From positions 149,905,099-149,969,098 of the forward strand of contig OX336389.2 in assembly GCA_946902985.2 (NCBI GenBank): DNA of 64,000 bases, read 5' to 3'. This DNA comes from Meconema thalassinum. Taxonomy: Eukaryota > Arthropoda > Insecta > Orthoptera > Tettigoniidae. Under the pieces are notes generated by a model. The model saw only the letters and a program-made list of their open reading frames with translations, was not told the DNA's origin and ran no database searches. How positions within the stretch are numbered: the stretch's first letter is position 1; every line of letters starts with the position of its first letter. The translations under genes and the position numbers were made by a program. Positions 46,197 to 56,780 of the stretch are shown here, one piece after another.

Positions 46197-47183
46197 TTAC
46201 ATTAGGCCTAAGTTGTTCACGTCTTCAATGCATTTCAGTTCATGTACAAATCTATCTCCTTCTCTTTTCCTCAGTTTAATGGCACCAGAGTTATCTATCC
46301 ACAGGAACGCATAGCCTCTTTCACGTTTGACTTTTCTAGCTAGGCTAAACACCTGCCTTCTGAGTGGTGTCAAACTCTGGTTAACATAAATGGGGTTGTT
46401 AACAGTATAACCTAGATGTGTTGTATTTAGGTTCCGTTTTACTTTCCTTTTCTGGATGAATGTTTCCTTATCTGCTCGCCTGACGAATTTCACAACTACG
46501 CCCGCCGGGGTGTTTTGTTGATTTTGTGGGGATTTCTTCAAGCGGTGGCAGATATCAATCTTGTCAGCATCAATTGCGACATCTAGTGCTTGTCCAACTC
46601 TCCTAACTAGTTCGTAGGTATCCTCGTTAGGTGTCTCTGGGAGTCCAAAAATCTCGACCGTATTTCTTCTTCCGTACTGATTGAGATCTTCGACTTCCCG
46701 CTGCGTGTCTTTCAGTTGCCTTCTCAGTGCTGACGTTTCTTCCTTCAAAGCGTCCATTTGGTTCATACAAGCCCTGATTTCCTCACTCTGATCCTTAATC
46801 AGTCTACTATTTTCATCCAATTTTTCCTGGGTCAGGTCTAAAGATTTACCCATGTCCTTTTCGGTCTGGTAATTTCTTTCCTTCATGTTGGCAATATCTC
46901 CTTTCATTTCCACAATGTCAGATTTGATGCTCATTATCAGTTCATACAGTTCCCGCATGGACGGCAGTGCTCTTTTACCTGTTAGTTGCCGCTCCACACC
47001 GTCAGGTGTCAGCACCACACAGTCACCACATCGCCAGTCACGCACATTGACTTTCGAATGTTTAACATCACTTTCATTTAATTTCACACACTTCACATGA
47101 AACCAAAACTGACATTCACTACATTGGATTTTTGATGCATCCTGCTTCGTAACTGGTTTATTGCATGCCTTGCAAACACCCAT
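46197..47183 (-). CDS. CR1/Jockey-like ORF1: PHD-like finger, coiled coil, RNA-binding protein
   Basis: The likely start is MGVCKACNK at 47183; an upstream in-frame ATG at 47234 is possible. The N-terminus is a PHD-like zinc finger (CKAC, CSEC, FHVKC, CGDC). Next is a heptad-rich coiled coil (about residues 90-170: MKGDIANMKER...LKDTQREVEDLNQYGRRN), then an RRM/Transposase_22-like region (TVEIFGLPE...ICHRLKKS...VKFVRRADKETF) and a C-terminal LGYTVNNPIYVNQSLTPLRR segment. This kind of ORF1 coats the element RNA and acts as a nucleic-acid chaperone. It appears uninterrupted (about 328 codons), unlike ORF2. Confidence 0.85.
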   Translation of the reverse strand: MGVCKACNKPVTKQDASKIQCSECQFWFHVKCVKLNESDVKHSKVNVRDWRCGDCVVLTPDGVERQLTGKRALPSMRELYELIMSIKSDIVEMKGDIANMKERNYQTEKDMGKSLDLTQEKLDENSRLIKDQSEEIRACMNQMDALKEETSALRRQLKDTQREVEDLNQYGRRNTVEIFGLPETPNEDTYELVRRVGQALDVAIDADKIDICHRLKKSPQNQQNTPAGVVVKFVRRADKETFIQKRKVKRNLNTTHLGYTVNNPIYVNQSLTPLRRQVFSLARKVKRERGYAFLWIDNSGAIKLRKREGDRFVHELKCIEDVNNLGLM

Positions 47184-47234
47184 TATTGCGAATATCGAGA
47201 GGTGAAGGTCAGAGAGTATGATGCACTCCTTCAA

Positions 47235-48024
47235 GTTCTTAAGTTGGCAATACTACAATAAGCCCAAACAGTTCTTTATTTTCTGCAATCTAATCTCATA
47301 TAAAAACGTTCAGTTTCTTTTACCAGTTCAATTTAACAACAAAACAATATTGAACTTGAAATTGCTATTACTTACTGCGCACGTCGATCGAGTCTGTATT
47401 CATTCAACGTATTATTTCTCTTTAATAGCATAATTGTCAAGGAGCACACCTACACACGACCTCACTGACCCGCCATCATTCGTTTTGAGTTTTGATATTG
47501 GGGTTTCAGCCATTTTTTTTACAAAATGGCGGTGATAAATATTGGACACTAAGGTGCCTTGAACTATATAACCTTGATCTAGACAGTGCTGCCTGAACTA
47601 AAAGATACAAATGAAAATCACGAAGATGACCAACCCGAGGAAAGATACGCACAAACAATAAAATATGACATAGAGGAAAATTAACTCGACCACGGTGACG
47701 CACTACTTCTGGAGAATGTGGGTAAGAATCCCACATTGGCCATCCTAAAAATTGTTTTCGAGGTTTCCCATTTCCACTCCCAGGCATATAAACAGCCCAC
47801 TTTCTCCTAAACGCATAGATATAGTTATAACTCTTGTCCTTATCAAGGAGAATGTCGGTTGTAGTAGCTTGAATGTTGTTATAAGGGGTGGATCAGTGAG
47901 GTTATCAGCTCTTGTATTATAAGTCATAATATTTTACTTATTTCCAATTATTACGGTACTTCCTTGTTGTTGTTATTGTTCCATTTGAGAGGATTGGACA
48001 TCGCGGTCAGTAGGGGGATGGTGG
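47235..48024. other. Gap between the CR1-like element and the palindrome
   Basis: Probably includes the CR1-like 5' UTR (to about 47500). A short hairpin (GCCATTTTTTTTACAAAATGGC) lies at about 47510-47530. No gene is seen. Confidence 0.4.
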
Positions 48025-49500
48025 CGCTTCTGCTTCACCCATTTTATTTGTACCAGACTGTACAAGTTAAAATAATTAATATCTCTCAAACGCATGGTCG
48101 GATGTTGACAAATGAGGTGTCATTGGACTCGAGCTGACGTCCTCTTTCCTATGGACTACAGGTTATATTTTACAAAAAAAATTGAAATTTTTCGTTTTCG
48201 AAAATAGGTAATAGTGTGAAAACCAAACATGATAGAACGTTGTGCCATGGCTCAAACGAATGGTCTTTATGACCTTTATTTTTTATAATAAAACTTTTTT
48301 ACTTTTTATGTTTTTTTTAAACACTCGAATTTTGAAAATCCTATATTTCGGAAACTAGGAACTCTACAAAAAAAAAATTGTTTGACGTAAATCGATGGTC
48401 CCTACCCCCTCTACCCCCAAAATAAATTTCAAGTCTCTAGGACAAAAACCTGACAGTAGTGGGGGTAGTGAGAGCGCTGCTTCCAAAAGTAAGTTGTGAG
48501 CCCCTGCGACCTTGGAATGGAAGGAGTCATGCTAGGAAGGCGTGCTTGGATTCATTTTTTTCGTCTCGTTGCGCTCTTTACGGACATGTAGGTGTCGAAA
48601 AGGTGAAAATCTGGAAACATGGTTTTTTTGGGGGAAAAACGTGATTTTAAACTTTTTGTATATCTCGCGAACCAATCATGCTCGAGGCGTGTACGACGGG
48701 TCCAAGGACTCGAGGTGACGTCCTCTTTGCTATGGACCACTCGTTGTAATTTTTAAAAAATTTTGGAAACTCGATTTTGGGGTAAACACGTGTTTTTTGT
48801 GATTTTTGCCGATATCTCACGAACCAATAACGCTAAAGACGTGTACGAGGTGTCCTAGGACTCGGGCTAACACCCCCTTTCAAATGTGGTAGATATTTTT
48901 TCCAAAAAAATAATTCACAAAGGGCCTAACGCCATACATGTTGAAGAAACTTTTTCTTTTTCTTATCCTGTTTATAATGTTTATGAAGCGTGGTGGTTGA
49001 GAGAGACGATACTGCTGGGTGTGTGTTTCAACGAACCTGTCGCTAACCACAAGGACCATGCTTAATATATCTATCGCTATTTCGGCGGGTCGGTGTATGA
49101 CCGAGCGAGCGTGCGTTTTTTCACACATTATACCTTTGACGTGTAAACGGTGATGAGAACTTGGTTCTATGTTGGTCGAAGCGAGTACAGAAAACAAACT
49201 TGCAGACGAGCAGGAGGTGAATGTCATTTGAGCTTATTGGAAGGCGTTGATCTGACTTGACAACAGGTGCAATGGAAAAATGACAATGACGCTTGAAGGT
49301 GAAATAATCTGACCATTGTGGTGGCAGGGGAGTGCGAAATGCATGTGAACATGTGTGAAACCACATGTAGGCTAAACAAGTTACACCCTGTCTTGCTTTG
49401 TACGTAACAAAATGCAAGTCCATGTGAAATTTGATCTGCCACAGGTGTTCACCTTGGACGTTATCTGTCCCCGTGCATGATAACAGAATGTTCAAAGCGT
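48025..49500. repeat. Left-arm outer region with repeated motif blocks
   Basis: No gene. Three related blocks (around 48100-48150, 48660-48730 and 48810-48885) contain variants of an ATATCTC(A/G)CGAACCAAT...GTGTACGA...GACTCG motif. They are the inverted counterparts of the blocks at 59980-60790 and relatives of the 119-bp array at 34600-35420. The SINE-free target site (CACACATTATA) is at 49122-49132. Confidence 0.6.
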
Positions 49501-49531
49501 GGGACAAAATGATTATACATGCAACGTAGCA

Positions 49532-49539
49532 TATATAAA
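49532..49539 (+). promoter_or_regulatory. TATA box for the left-arm leader/IAP transcript
   Basis: TATATAAA lies about 30 bases before TCACTT, an initiator-like site near 49565. The first exon would run to the donor at 49664 (TGGG/GTAGGT). The same arrangement is in the right arm (TTTATATA at 59123-59130). Confidence 0.5.
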
Positions 49540-49784
49540 GACATGTCGTTATCATTTCCACTCTCACTTGGGTGGACTACCTTCGAACATACTGCGTTGC
49601 GTGAATCACTTGGTCTTGTTTAACAGTTTTGGTGTTGGTGGAAAATACTTAACCTTGTTGTGGGGTAGGTATTTATATATATATATATTTATTCATTTAT
49701 ACATTTATTGATTTATATATATATTTACAAGCAATTATTTATTGATTAGGTAATTAATGATTTTATTTATTTATTTGTTTGCAG

Positions 49785-50093
49785 ATAACCGGTATACCTT
49801 ACATGTCTGAGAGAGAAGAAACCATTGCACTTTTGAGCCCACTAGAAGGAAACAGCAACAAGTCACTGCAAATAAAGGTGAGATGATTTTTTAAACTAAC
49901 TTGTTTCATTTCTTTGTTTGATGTTTTTTTAAGACATGTTTGTATTAACCTGAATTTAGGTATTTATAGCTGTTTATTTTATTTATTTTTAGAAACTTGG
50001 AAAGAATAGCCTTACCGCCGTAGCAGTCGCTGAAAAAACCCGAAACGCACTAAAGCGAAACCACTGCCAAAGAGTGAACTGTTTAAAACTCAG
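49785..50093 (+). CDS. Spliced leader exons with a small ORF, left arm
   Basis: Exon 49785-49877 (after TTTGCAG) carries ATG 49803 and 25 codons starting MSEREETIALLSPLEG. It splices (AAG/GTGAGA) to 49993-50093 (after TTTTTAG), which reads KLGKNSLTAVAV onward. A donor at 50094 (CAG/GTAAGT) and an acceptor TTTGCTTTTAG ending at 50602 lead to the exon holding the IAP start codon, where the small frame stops after a few codons. All splice sites recur in the right arm and the third copy. The function of the peptide is unknown; it could act as an upstream ORF controlling IAP translation. Confidence 0.5.
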
Positions 50094-50717
50094 GTAAGTC
50101 CAACTTAAAAATGCTATTCCATTTTACCACTACTGAAAACTCGTAGACAAAAAAAAATTCATTACCTGTACATGACTGGGACAATGATTGCTTTCTTGAT
50201 TAATGGCTATGTTGTTGTTGTTGACTGGGAAAAGTACAAGGCCATGTTGGATTTTCTAAAAATAAAAAAATAAATTTAATTTATGGGTGGTTCCCTATGG
50301 ACTCAACGAATATCCACAGGTTTGAACATGATAATGTGAACAAAATGACATGACATTCATTTTTGTTTATGTATTGGTTAAAGGGGCGGTGGGGGGGGGG
50401 GATGTAAATGACTGTAGCTTTATAAAAAGAAAATAAGTACATGGGTTACTGTTAGTGCCAACATACAGTTTATTTTTAATGGTGTTTTGATATATTAATG
50501 CCAATTAACGTTAACGTTTTATTTACAAGTATTGATTGATTGATTGACTGATTGATTGATTGATTGATTGATTGAGTGATGGGTTCATTGGTTTGCTTTT
50601 AGGTGTCGTCATGTGCCAGTAACGTAATGAACAGACAGTGAACAAGCATGCATTATGCTTTAAAGTACTCTGTGCAACGTTAATAACTTGCAATAAGAAA
50701 AAGTTTTACTATAACAC

Positions 50718-51731
50718 ATGGCGTTAGTACCAAATACAACAAGTGAGCAAGTTGGTTTACCACGTGCGTTAAATTTAAAATCAGAACATGATCGATGGTT
50801 AACATTTGAATCCTGGCCTGTAGGCTTTTTGTCGACACATGAACTTGCAAAAGCCGTTTTTTTTTACTTGAACCGAGAAGATGTGGTGCGCTGTGTGTTT
50901 TGTCGTATTGAACTTTCACACTGGGAAGAAGGGGATGATCCCTTTAGAGACCATTTGCGATGGTCTCCTCACTGTCCTTACATGCTTGGAAAGCAAGTGG
51001 GTAACCTACCCGTGCATTCATTTTACCGAACCACAAGGCCTTAGGCCGCTACTTACGTTGCTGAATTACAAATAAATAATAATAATAATGTATTACCAGC
51101 CAACGGTAGTGTCGATATATGTGGTCCATATGCCATAGACAGTGTTGAATTGGCGCGTGCTTTTGAAAAATTGGGAGTTTGCAAGACTAAAGCACTAGCA
51201 CACCCAGAGTGTTGAAAAAAGTTTAGAATCTTATAAAAATGTTTGGCCATTAATATTAAAACACCTTACCAAACAGCTAAGTGAAGCTGGAATTTTTTAT
51301 ACTGGTGAAGGGGATAAAACAATATGTTTTTATTGTGGATTTGCTTTAAAGGATTGGCAAATGACTGATGACCCTTTTGTGCAACACGCTCGTTGGTAAC
51401 CAAACTGTAAATACATGGTGTTGCTTAAAGGTCAGGAATTTGTGAACACTATTCGTAAAGAAAAAAGTGATTGCAGCACAAGACATAAAAGTGCCTTTAG
51501 AGTTAGAACACGCGGTGCAAATACATGAGGCTGAAAAAAAAAGACTTGTCTCACGAACAGATACAAAAGTGTGACCAACAATTATGTAAAATTTGTTATC
51601 AAGATGAACTCGGTGTTGTATTTTTGCCTTGTGGACACATGATAGCCTGTGTCAAGTGTGCATTAGAACTCAACACTTGTGCTATATGCAGAAAAGCAGT
51701 ATCTGCTACAGTTAGGGCATTTCTTGCATAA
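50718..51731 (+). pseudogene. IAP-like gene (BIR-BIR-RING), left arm, broken
   Basis: BIR1 is intact at 50718-51044: zinc ligands C59, C62, H79 and C86 with the classic spacing, plus RWLTFESWP and HWEEGDDPFRDH. The frame ends at a TAG where the right arm has TTG. BIR2 (about 51190-51430) has a short deletion and a TAA where the right arm has TTA. The RING finger is open at 51525-51731 (CKIC, LPCGHMIAC, CVKC, CAIC). Known IAPs with this layout block caspases and act as ubiquitin ligases; insects and baculoviruses both encode them. The breaks mean no full protein from this copy. BIR1 alone could be made. Confidence 0.88.
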
Positions 51732-51842
51732 ATAGTAAAATTTATCAGCCATGCATAGTGCAAAATCTCTAATTGCACAATATTATTAAAGCTGTTTTAG
51801 AGTGTAATATATATGCTTTTCTTTTGTTTATAGACTACTACA

Positions 51843-52124
51843 ATGAATGTTTTGAATGCTGTGGGTCAAGCATGTGGCTTAGAGACAAAGAAGCTCAGCG
51901 AATTGCCAACGCATATTCCATTCCGCATTATCAAGTTTCGGAAATTGAAAACAGCATATGTTGATCGTGTACTTTGTGTATGTGAAAACTTTGAGACATT
52001 TCTGCCTATACGGTTTAATGATATGTCGGAAAGTGTTTTTGATGAAGTCAATAATGCTGTGCAACCTGTACACTTAATTTATGAAGGTTTTAAAAACAAT
52101 AGGTGCATGATTCGTTTTAATTAA
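51843..52124 (+). CDS. Conserved 93-codon ORF of unknown function, left arm
   Basis: ATG 51843 follows a pyrimidine-rich acceptor (TTTGTTTATAG) and the stop overlaps an AATAAA (52124-52129). It is intact in both arms, with only a few substitutions between them, while the neighbouring IAP is broken. Contains LPTHIPFRIIKFRKLKTAY, VLCVCENFETFLPIRFN and PVHLIYEGFK. The short, beta-strand-like pattern recalls small OB-fold single-strand DNA-binding proteins of arthropod elements, but this is a guess from pattern only. Confidence 0.65.
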   Translation: MNVLNAVGQACGLETKKLSELPTHIPFRIIKFRKLKTAYVDRVLCVCENFETFLPIRFNDMSESVFDEVNNAVQPVHLIYEGFKNNRCMIRFN

Positions 52125-52410
52125 ATAAAAAAGTCAAGTAATAATGGAAGATATAAGTCATGACAATGGACTGAAAGAAAAATATGTGTATAGAATAATA
52201 ATGTCTTAGTGTTTAGTATTGTCTTAAAAAATATTATCATGAAACCAAAAAAAATGTATATAAAGTTTGTAAATAAATGAAAATAATGGTACAATGTTGT
52301 TCTATTTTCTACAGAAGTCAGAATATTTAACATTGCAGAGTATACATGATTATGACAATAAAAAGCACACTTAATACAAGTCTTTGCCTTTACGATAGTG
52401 TGTTATAGTT

Positions 52411-52946
52411 TTAAAAACAAAGCTTGTTGTAGATCTTTTTTCTTCCACGGTAAACAATAGGCATGAAAACGTTATTGTCCTGTTTTGGATCACTATCACT
52501 ATCATAATCATAAGCAGCATGATCTATATCACTATTATTATAATCACTATAATTATCCTCAACATTACTAAAACCAGTTAAATATTCCTGGTCCTCTTCC
52601 TGTTCCTCTTCCTCTTCCTCTTCCTCTACAGTGTCCTCATGTAGAGTCTGCGTGGCTTTTGATAATGTTAAGGGTTTTTTGAACATTGAAATATTTTCAA
52701 TTGCTTTTTAACATTTTCATGATTTTCTGTTGACAGTAACAGTGTTTCATGCAGTACACTACATTGATGATCACTGACACTTAAAACCACACTAATTTTG
52801 CTTTTTAGCTCACTGCGACATTGTTTTGAACGTTGTTTTGTACAACGCCAAATAACAGTTCCATTTTTATTGGTTCGTTTCACAATATATGAATATCCTT
52901 TATAGAATGCATGAGGCTTACCATACCTAGTCGCAGATACTTCCAT
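52411..52946 (-). CDS. FLYWCH-type zinc-finger protein, left arm (two overlapping frames)
   Basis: Frame A runs from ATG 52946 to 52668: MEVSATRYGKPHAFYKGYSY, then WRCTKQRSKQCRSELKSK and SDHQC, the layout of a FLYWCH zinc finger. Frame B (52686-52411) is acidic (a run of Glu) then Asp/Tyr/Asn-rich, ending YRGRKKIYNKLCF. They overlap at A AAA AAC (52674-52680 on the minus strand), where a -1 shift would join A to B. FLYWCH domains bind DNA and occur in some Mutator-like transposases and their relatives. The gene converges on the 93-codon ORF. Confidence 0.75.
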
Positions 52947-53032
52947 ATCAACTGTGAAGCTTAGACTAAGGTCTAGTAAAGACAACTTGGTAATAAGAAC
53001 AATAGTTTAATGTGCGAGCATATATGGGTGCA

Positions 53033-54205
53033 AATGTGGGAGCAAAAAAAAGTGGGTGCAAAAATTGGGAGCAAAAAGTAGGAGCAAAAAGTGGGAGCAA
53101 AAATTGGGAGCAAAAATTGTGACCAAAAAGTGGGAGCAAAAATTGGGAGCAAAAAGTGGGAGCAAAAATTGGGAGCAAAAAGTGGGAGCAAAAAGTGGGA
53201 GCAAAAAGTGGGAGCAAAAATTGATAGCAAAAAATGGGAGCAAAAAAAGTAGGAGCAAGTATGCTAGCAAATGTGAAAGCAAAAGTGGGAGCAAGTATGG
53301 GAGCATATGTGAAAGCAAAAGTGGGAGCAAAAAAGTGAGAGAAAAAAGTGGGAGCAAAAAGTGTAAGCAAAAGTGGGAGCAAATATGAGAGCAAAAATGT
53401 AGGAGCAAGTATGGGAGCAAATGTGAAAGCAAAAGTAGGAGCAAAAAGTGAGAGAAAAAAAGTGGGAGCAAAAAGTATAAGCAAAAGTGGGAGCAAATAT
53501 GAGAGCAAAAAAAAGTGTGAATAAATATGGGAAACAAAAAGTGGGAGCAAAAATTGGGAGCAAAAAGTGGGAGCAAAAGTGGGAGCAAAAATTGAGAGCA
53601 AAAAGTGGGAGCAAAAATATAGGAGCAAGTATGGGAGCAAATGTGAAAGCAAAAGTGGGAGCAAGTATGGGAGCATATGTGAAAGCAAAAGTGGGAGCAA
53701 AAAGTGAGAGAAAAAAAAGGTGGGAGCAAAAAGTGTAAGCAAAAGTGGGAGCAAATATGAGAGCAAAAAAAAGTGTGAGCAAATGTGAGAGCAAAAAGTG
53801 GGAGCAAAATGTGACAGCTAAAAGTGTAAGCAAAAGTGGGAGCAAAAAATTGGGAGCAAAACGTGGGAGCAAAAATTGGGGGCAAAAAGTGGGATCAAAA
53901 GAAAGTAGGAGCAAGTATGAGAGTAAATGTGATAGCAAAAGTGGGATCAAGTATGGGAGCAAATGTGAAAGCAAAAGTGGGAGCAAAAAGTGAGAGAAAA
54001 AAAGTGGGAGCAAAAAGTGTAAGCAAAAGTGGGAGCAAATATGAGAGCAAAAAAAGTAGGAGCAAGTATGGGAGCAAATGTGAAAGCAAAAGAGGGAGCA
54101 AAAAGTGAGAGAAAAAAGTGTAAGCAAAAGTGGGAGCAAATATGGGAGCAAAAAAAAGTGGGAGCAAAAAGTGGGAGCAAAAATTGGGAGCTAAAAGTGT
54201 AAGCA
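53033..54205. repeat. GTGGGAGCAAAA-type minisatellite, left arm
   Basis: About 1.17 kb of 12-15-base units (GTGGGAGCAAAAA, TTGGGAGCAAAAA, GTGAAAGCAAAA, GTAGGAGCAAGTATG), with a visible higher-order block of about 130 bases repeated several times (GTGAGAGAAAAAA...GTGTAAGCAAAA...AATATGAGAGCAAAA). The long open frames across it on both strands exist only because the unit lacks stops; they are not genes. Confidence 0.92.
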
Positions 54206-54990
54206 AAAGGGAAAATGTTTTGGGTAATAAAACGTCATGTCCAGCCTCCCACCGCCATTCATCTGTGACGTCATAGCCAGTCTCAAAGCAAGTCTATACT
54301 TGTAGAACATGCCATGTGACAAGGTTAGGTTTACTGAGCTGAGGTTAACTTAGGTTAGCTAGCTCTATCTCACTCCTAGCCAATCATTAACCTTAAAAGC
54401 ACTCTAGAGTTCTTGGAATCTGTTCATGTAATTATTATTCATGACAGTACTTTGGAAATTACACCCTGAAAAATATCAATCTCCTTGAATTTTTTTAAAC
54501 TGTTAATATTATTATTATTAGCCAAGTCACTTTACTAAAATTTAATTTATGTGTATTAGTTGATATGAAAGTCTCTACAACCAGCCATGCTTGTACTCAC
54601 TTTTTGCTTTCACTTTTGCTCCCATATTAATGCCAACTCTTATGACTATAAGCAACAGCAAAATGTAAATGGAATAATATTTCTGATAATGTTCAAAACA
54701 AGAGTCCTGAGGTCTTGGGTTTGAATTCTCAACTATGATTGTCAGCCAATGAGTTACACTACAGAAAACTTTTTATTTTTGTGTTGTGTTGCATGATAAT
54801 TTGCCCATTTCGCGATGTAGTGGCTAGTATACTTGGGTGTTATACCAGAGGTTTTGGGTTCCAACTCGACTTTGGCCAGAATTTAATTTTTGATCTAAGA
54901 GTTGGAAGGTTAGGTTAGGTGAAGTTAGGTTAGGTGAAATAAGGTTGGGTGAAGTTAGGTTAGGTTAGGTTAGGGGAGATTGTTTTAGTA
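54206..54990. other. Central spacer of the palindrome
   Basis: About 785 bases not shared between the arms. No gene. Contains a TTAGG-rich stretch near its right side and AT-rich sequence elsewhere. Confidence 0.7.
54904..54976 (+). repeat. Interstitial TTAGG repeat
   Basis: Several runs of the insect telomere pentamer, the longest with four perfect TTAGG units (about 54954-54974), mixed with GTGAA interruptions. Confidence 0.75.
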
Positions 54991-54994
54991 AAAC

Positions 54995-55605
54995 ACCACA
55001 TTTGCCCCCACTTTTTACTCACACATTTTGCTCCCACTTTGTGCACTCACTTTTGCTCACTCTTTTAGCTCCCACTTTTGCTTTCACATTTGCTCCCACT
55101 TTCTGCTCCCATATTTGCTCACACTTGTTTGCTCCCACTTCTGCTTACACGTTTTGCTCCCACTTTTTGCTCCCACATTTTTGATCCCACTTTTTTTTTG
55201 CTCTCATATTTGCTCCCACTTTTGCTTACACTTTTTGATCCCACTTATTTTCTCTCACTTTTTGCTCCCTCTTTTGCTTTAACATTTGCTCCCATACTTG
55301 CTCCTACTTTTTTTACTCTCATATTTGCTCCCACTTTTGCTTACACTTTTTGCTCCCACTTTTTTCTCTCACTTTTTGCTCCCACTTTTGCTTTCACATT
55401 TGCCCCATACTTGACCCACTTTTCTTTCACATTTACTCTCATACTTGCTCCTACTTTCTTTTGATCCCACTTTTTGCCCCCAATTTTTGCTCCCACGTTT
55501 GCTCCCAATTTTTTGCTCCCAATTTTTGCTCCCAATTTTTGCTCCCACTTTTTGCTCCTACTTTTTGCTCCCAATTTTTGCTCCCACATTTGCACCCATA
55601 TATGC
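54995..55605. repeat. Minisatellite, right arm (inverted, shorter)
   Basis: Inverted form of the left-arm array (TTTTGCTCCCAC units), about 0.6 kb against about 1.17 kb on the left, so it has changed length since the arms arose. Confidence 0.9.
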
Positions 55606-55676
55606 TCGCACATTAAACTATTGTTCATATTACCAAGTTGTCTTTACTAGACCTTAGTCTAAGCTTCACAGTTGAT

Positions 55677-56212
55677 ATGGAAGTATCTGCGACTAGGTAT
55701 GGTAAGCCTCATGCATTCTATAAAGGATATTCATATATTGTGAAACGAACCAATAAAAATGGAACTGTTATTTGGCGTTGTACAAAACAACGTTCAAAAC
55801 AATGTCGCAGTGAGCTAAAAAGCAAAATTAGTGTGGTTTTAAGTGTCAGTGATCATCAATGTAGTGTACTGCATGAAACACTGTTACTGTCAACAGAAAA
55901 TCATGAAAATGTTAAAAAGCAATTGAAAATATTTCAATGTTCAAAAAACCCTTAACATTATCAAAAGCCACGCAGACTCTACATGAGGACACTGTAGAGG
56001 AAGAGGAAGAGGAAGAGGAACAGGAAGAGGACCAGGAATATTTAACTGGTTTTAGTAATGTTGAGGATAATTATAGTGATTATAATAATAGTGATATAGA
56101 TCATGCTGCTTATGATTATGATAGTGTTAATGATCCAAAACAGGACAATAACGTTTTCATGCCTATTGTTTACCGTGGAAGAAAAAAGATCTACAACAAG
56201 CTTTGTTTTTAA
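55677..56212 (+). CDS. FLYWCH-type zinc-finger protein, right arm (two overlapping frames)
   Basis: Inverted twin of 52411-52946. Frame A is 55677-55955 with the FLYWCH finger (WRCTKQRSKQCR...SDHQC). Frame B is 55937-56212 with the acidic and Asp/Tyr-rich tail. Codons TCA AAA AAC precede the frame A stop (TAA 55953), and the heptamer A AAA AAC is at 55943-55949. A -1 slip there continues into frame B. The only clear protein difference from the left arm is in the DSDSD/DSVND segment. Possible promoter and acceptor sequence (GCTTCACAG before TTGATATGG) lies just upstream. Confidence 0.75.
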
Positions 56213-56498
56213 AACTATAACACACTATCGTAAAGGCAAAGAATTGTATTAAGTGTGCTTTTTATTGTCATAATCATGTATACTCTGCAATGTTAAATAT
56301 TCTGACTTCTATAGAAAATATAACAACATTGTACCATTATTTTCATTTATTTACAAACTTTATATACTTTTTTTTTGGTTTCATGATAATATTTTTTAAG
56401 ACAATACTAAACACTAAGACATTATTATTCTATACACATATTTTTCTTTCAGTCCATTGTCATGACTTATATCTTCCATTATTATTTGACTTTTTTAT

Positions 56499-56780
56499 TT
56501 AATTAAAACGAATCATGCACCTATTGTTTTTAAAACCTTCATAAATTAAGTGTACAGGTTGCACAGCATTATTGACTTCATCAAAAACACTTTCCGACAC
56601 ATCATTAAACCGTATAGGCAGAAATGTCGCAAAGTTTTCACATACACAAAGTACACGATCACCATATGCTGTTTTCAATTTACGAAACTTGATAATGCGG
56701 AATGGAATATGCGTTGGCAATTCGCTGAGCTTCTTTGTCTCTAAGCCACATGCTTGACCCACAGCATTCAAAACATTCAT
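56499..56780 (-). CDS. Conserved 93-codon ORF of unknown function, right arm
   Basis: Inverted twin of 51843-52124, fully open, with about three amino-acid differences (Gly for Val in TAYGDR, Ala for Glu in ENFATF, Val for Met in NDVSES). Same acceptor-like sequence before the ATG. Tentatively OB-fold-like; no firm family. Confidence 0.65.
   Translation of the reverse strand: MNVLNAVGQACGLETKKLSELPTHIPFRIIKFRKLKTAYGDRVLCVCENFATFLPIRFNDVSESVFDEVNNAVQPVHLIYEGFKNNRCMIRFN

Larger units (their letters stand above)
38581..47500 (-). mobile_element. CR1/Jockey-like non-LTR retrotransposon, split by nested elements
   Basis: Minus strand: ORF1 (46197-47183), ORF2 endonuclease (to 45519), then, after the inserted Harbinger-like element, the ORF2 middle and RT, and a 3' tail of (AAAT)n at about 38585-38605. 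Removing 41125-45518 joins the endonuclease to the linker in a sensible order. The 5' end is not fixed; 47500 is approximate. The clade is assigned from the overall look of ORF1 (PHD finger plus coiled coil) and ORF2. Confidence 0.78.

Noticed and set aside
52966..54206. Long open frames (up to about 295 codons) of Leu/Pro/Phe-rich sequence
   Set aside because: They are produced by a stop-free minisatellite unit and appear in several frames on both strands; the sequence is pure repeat.
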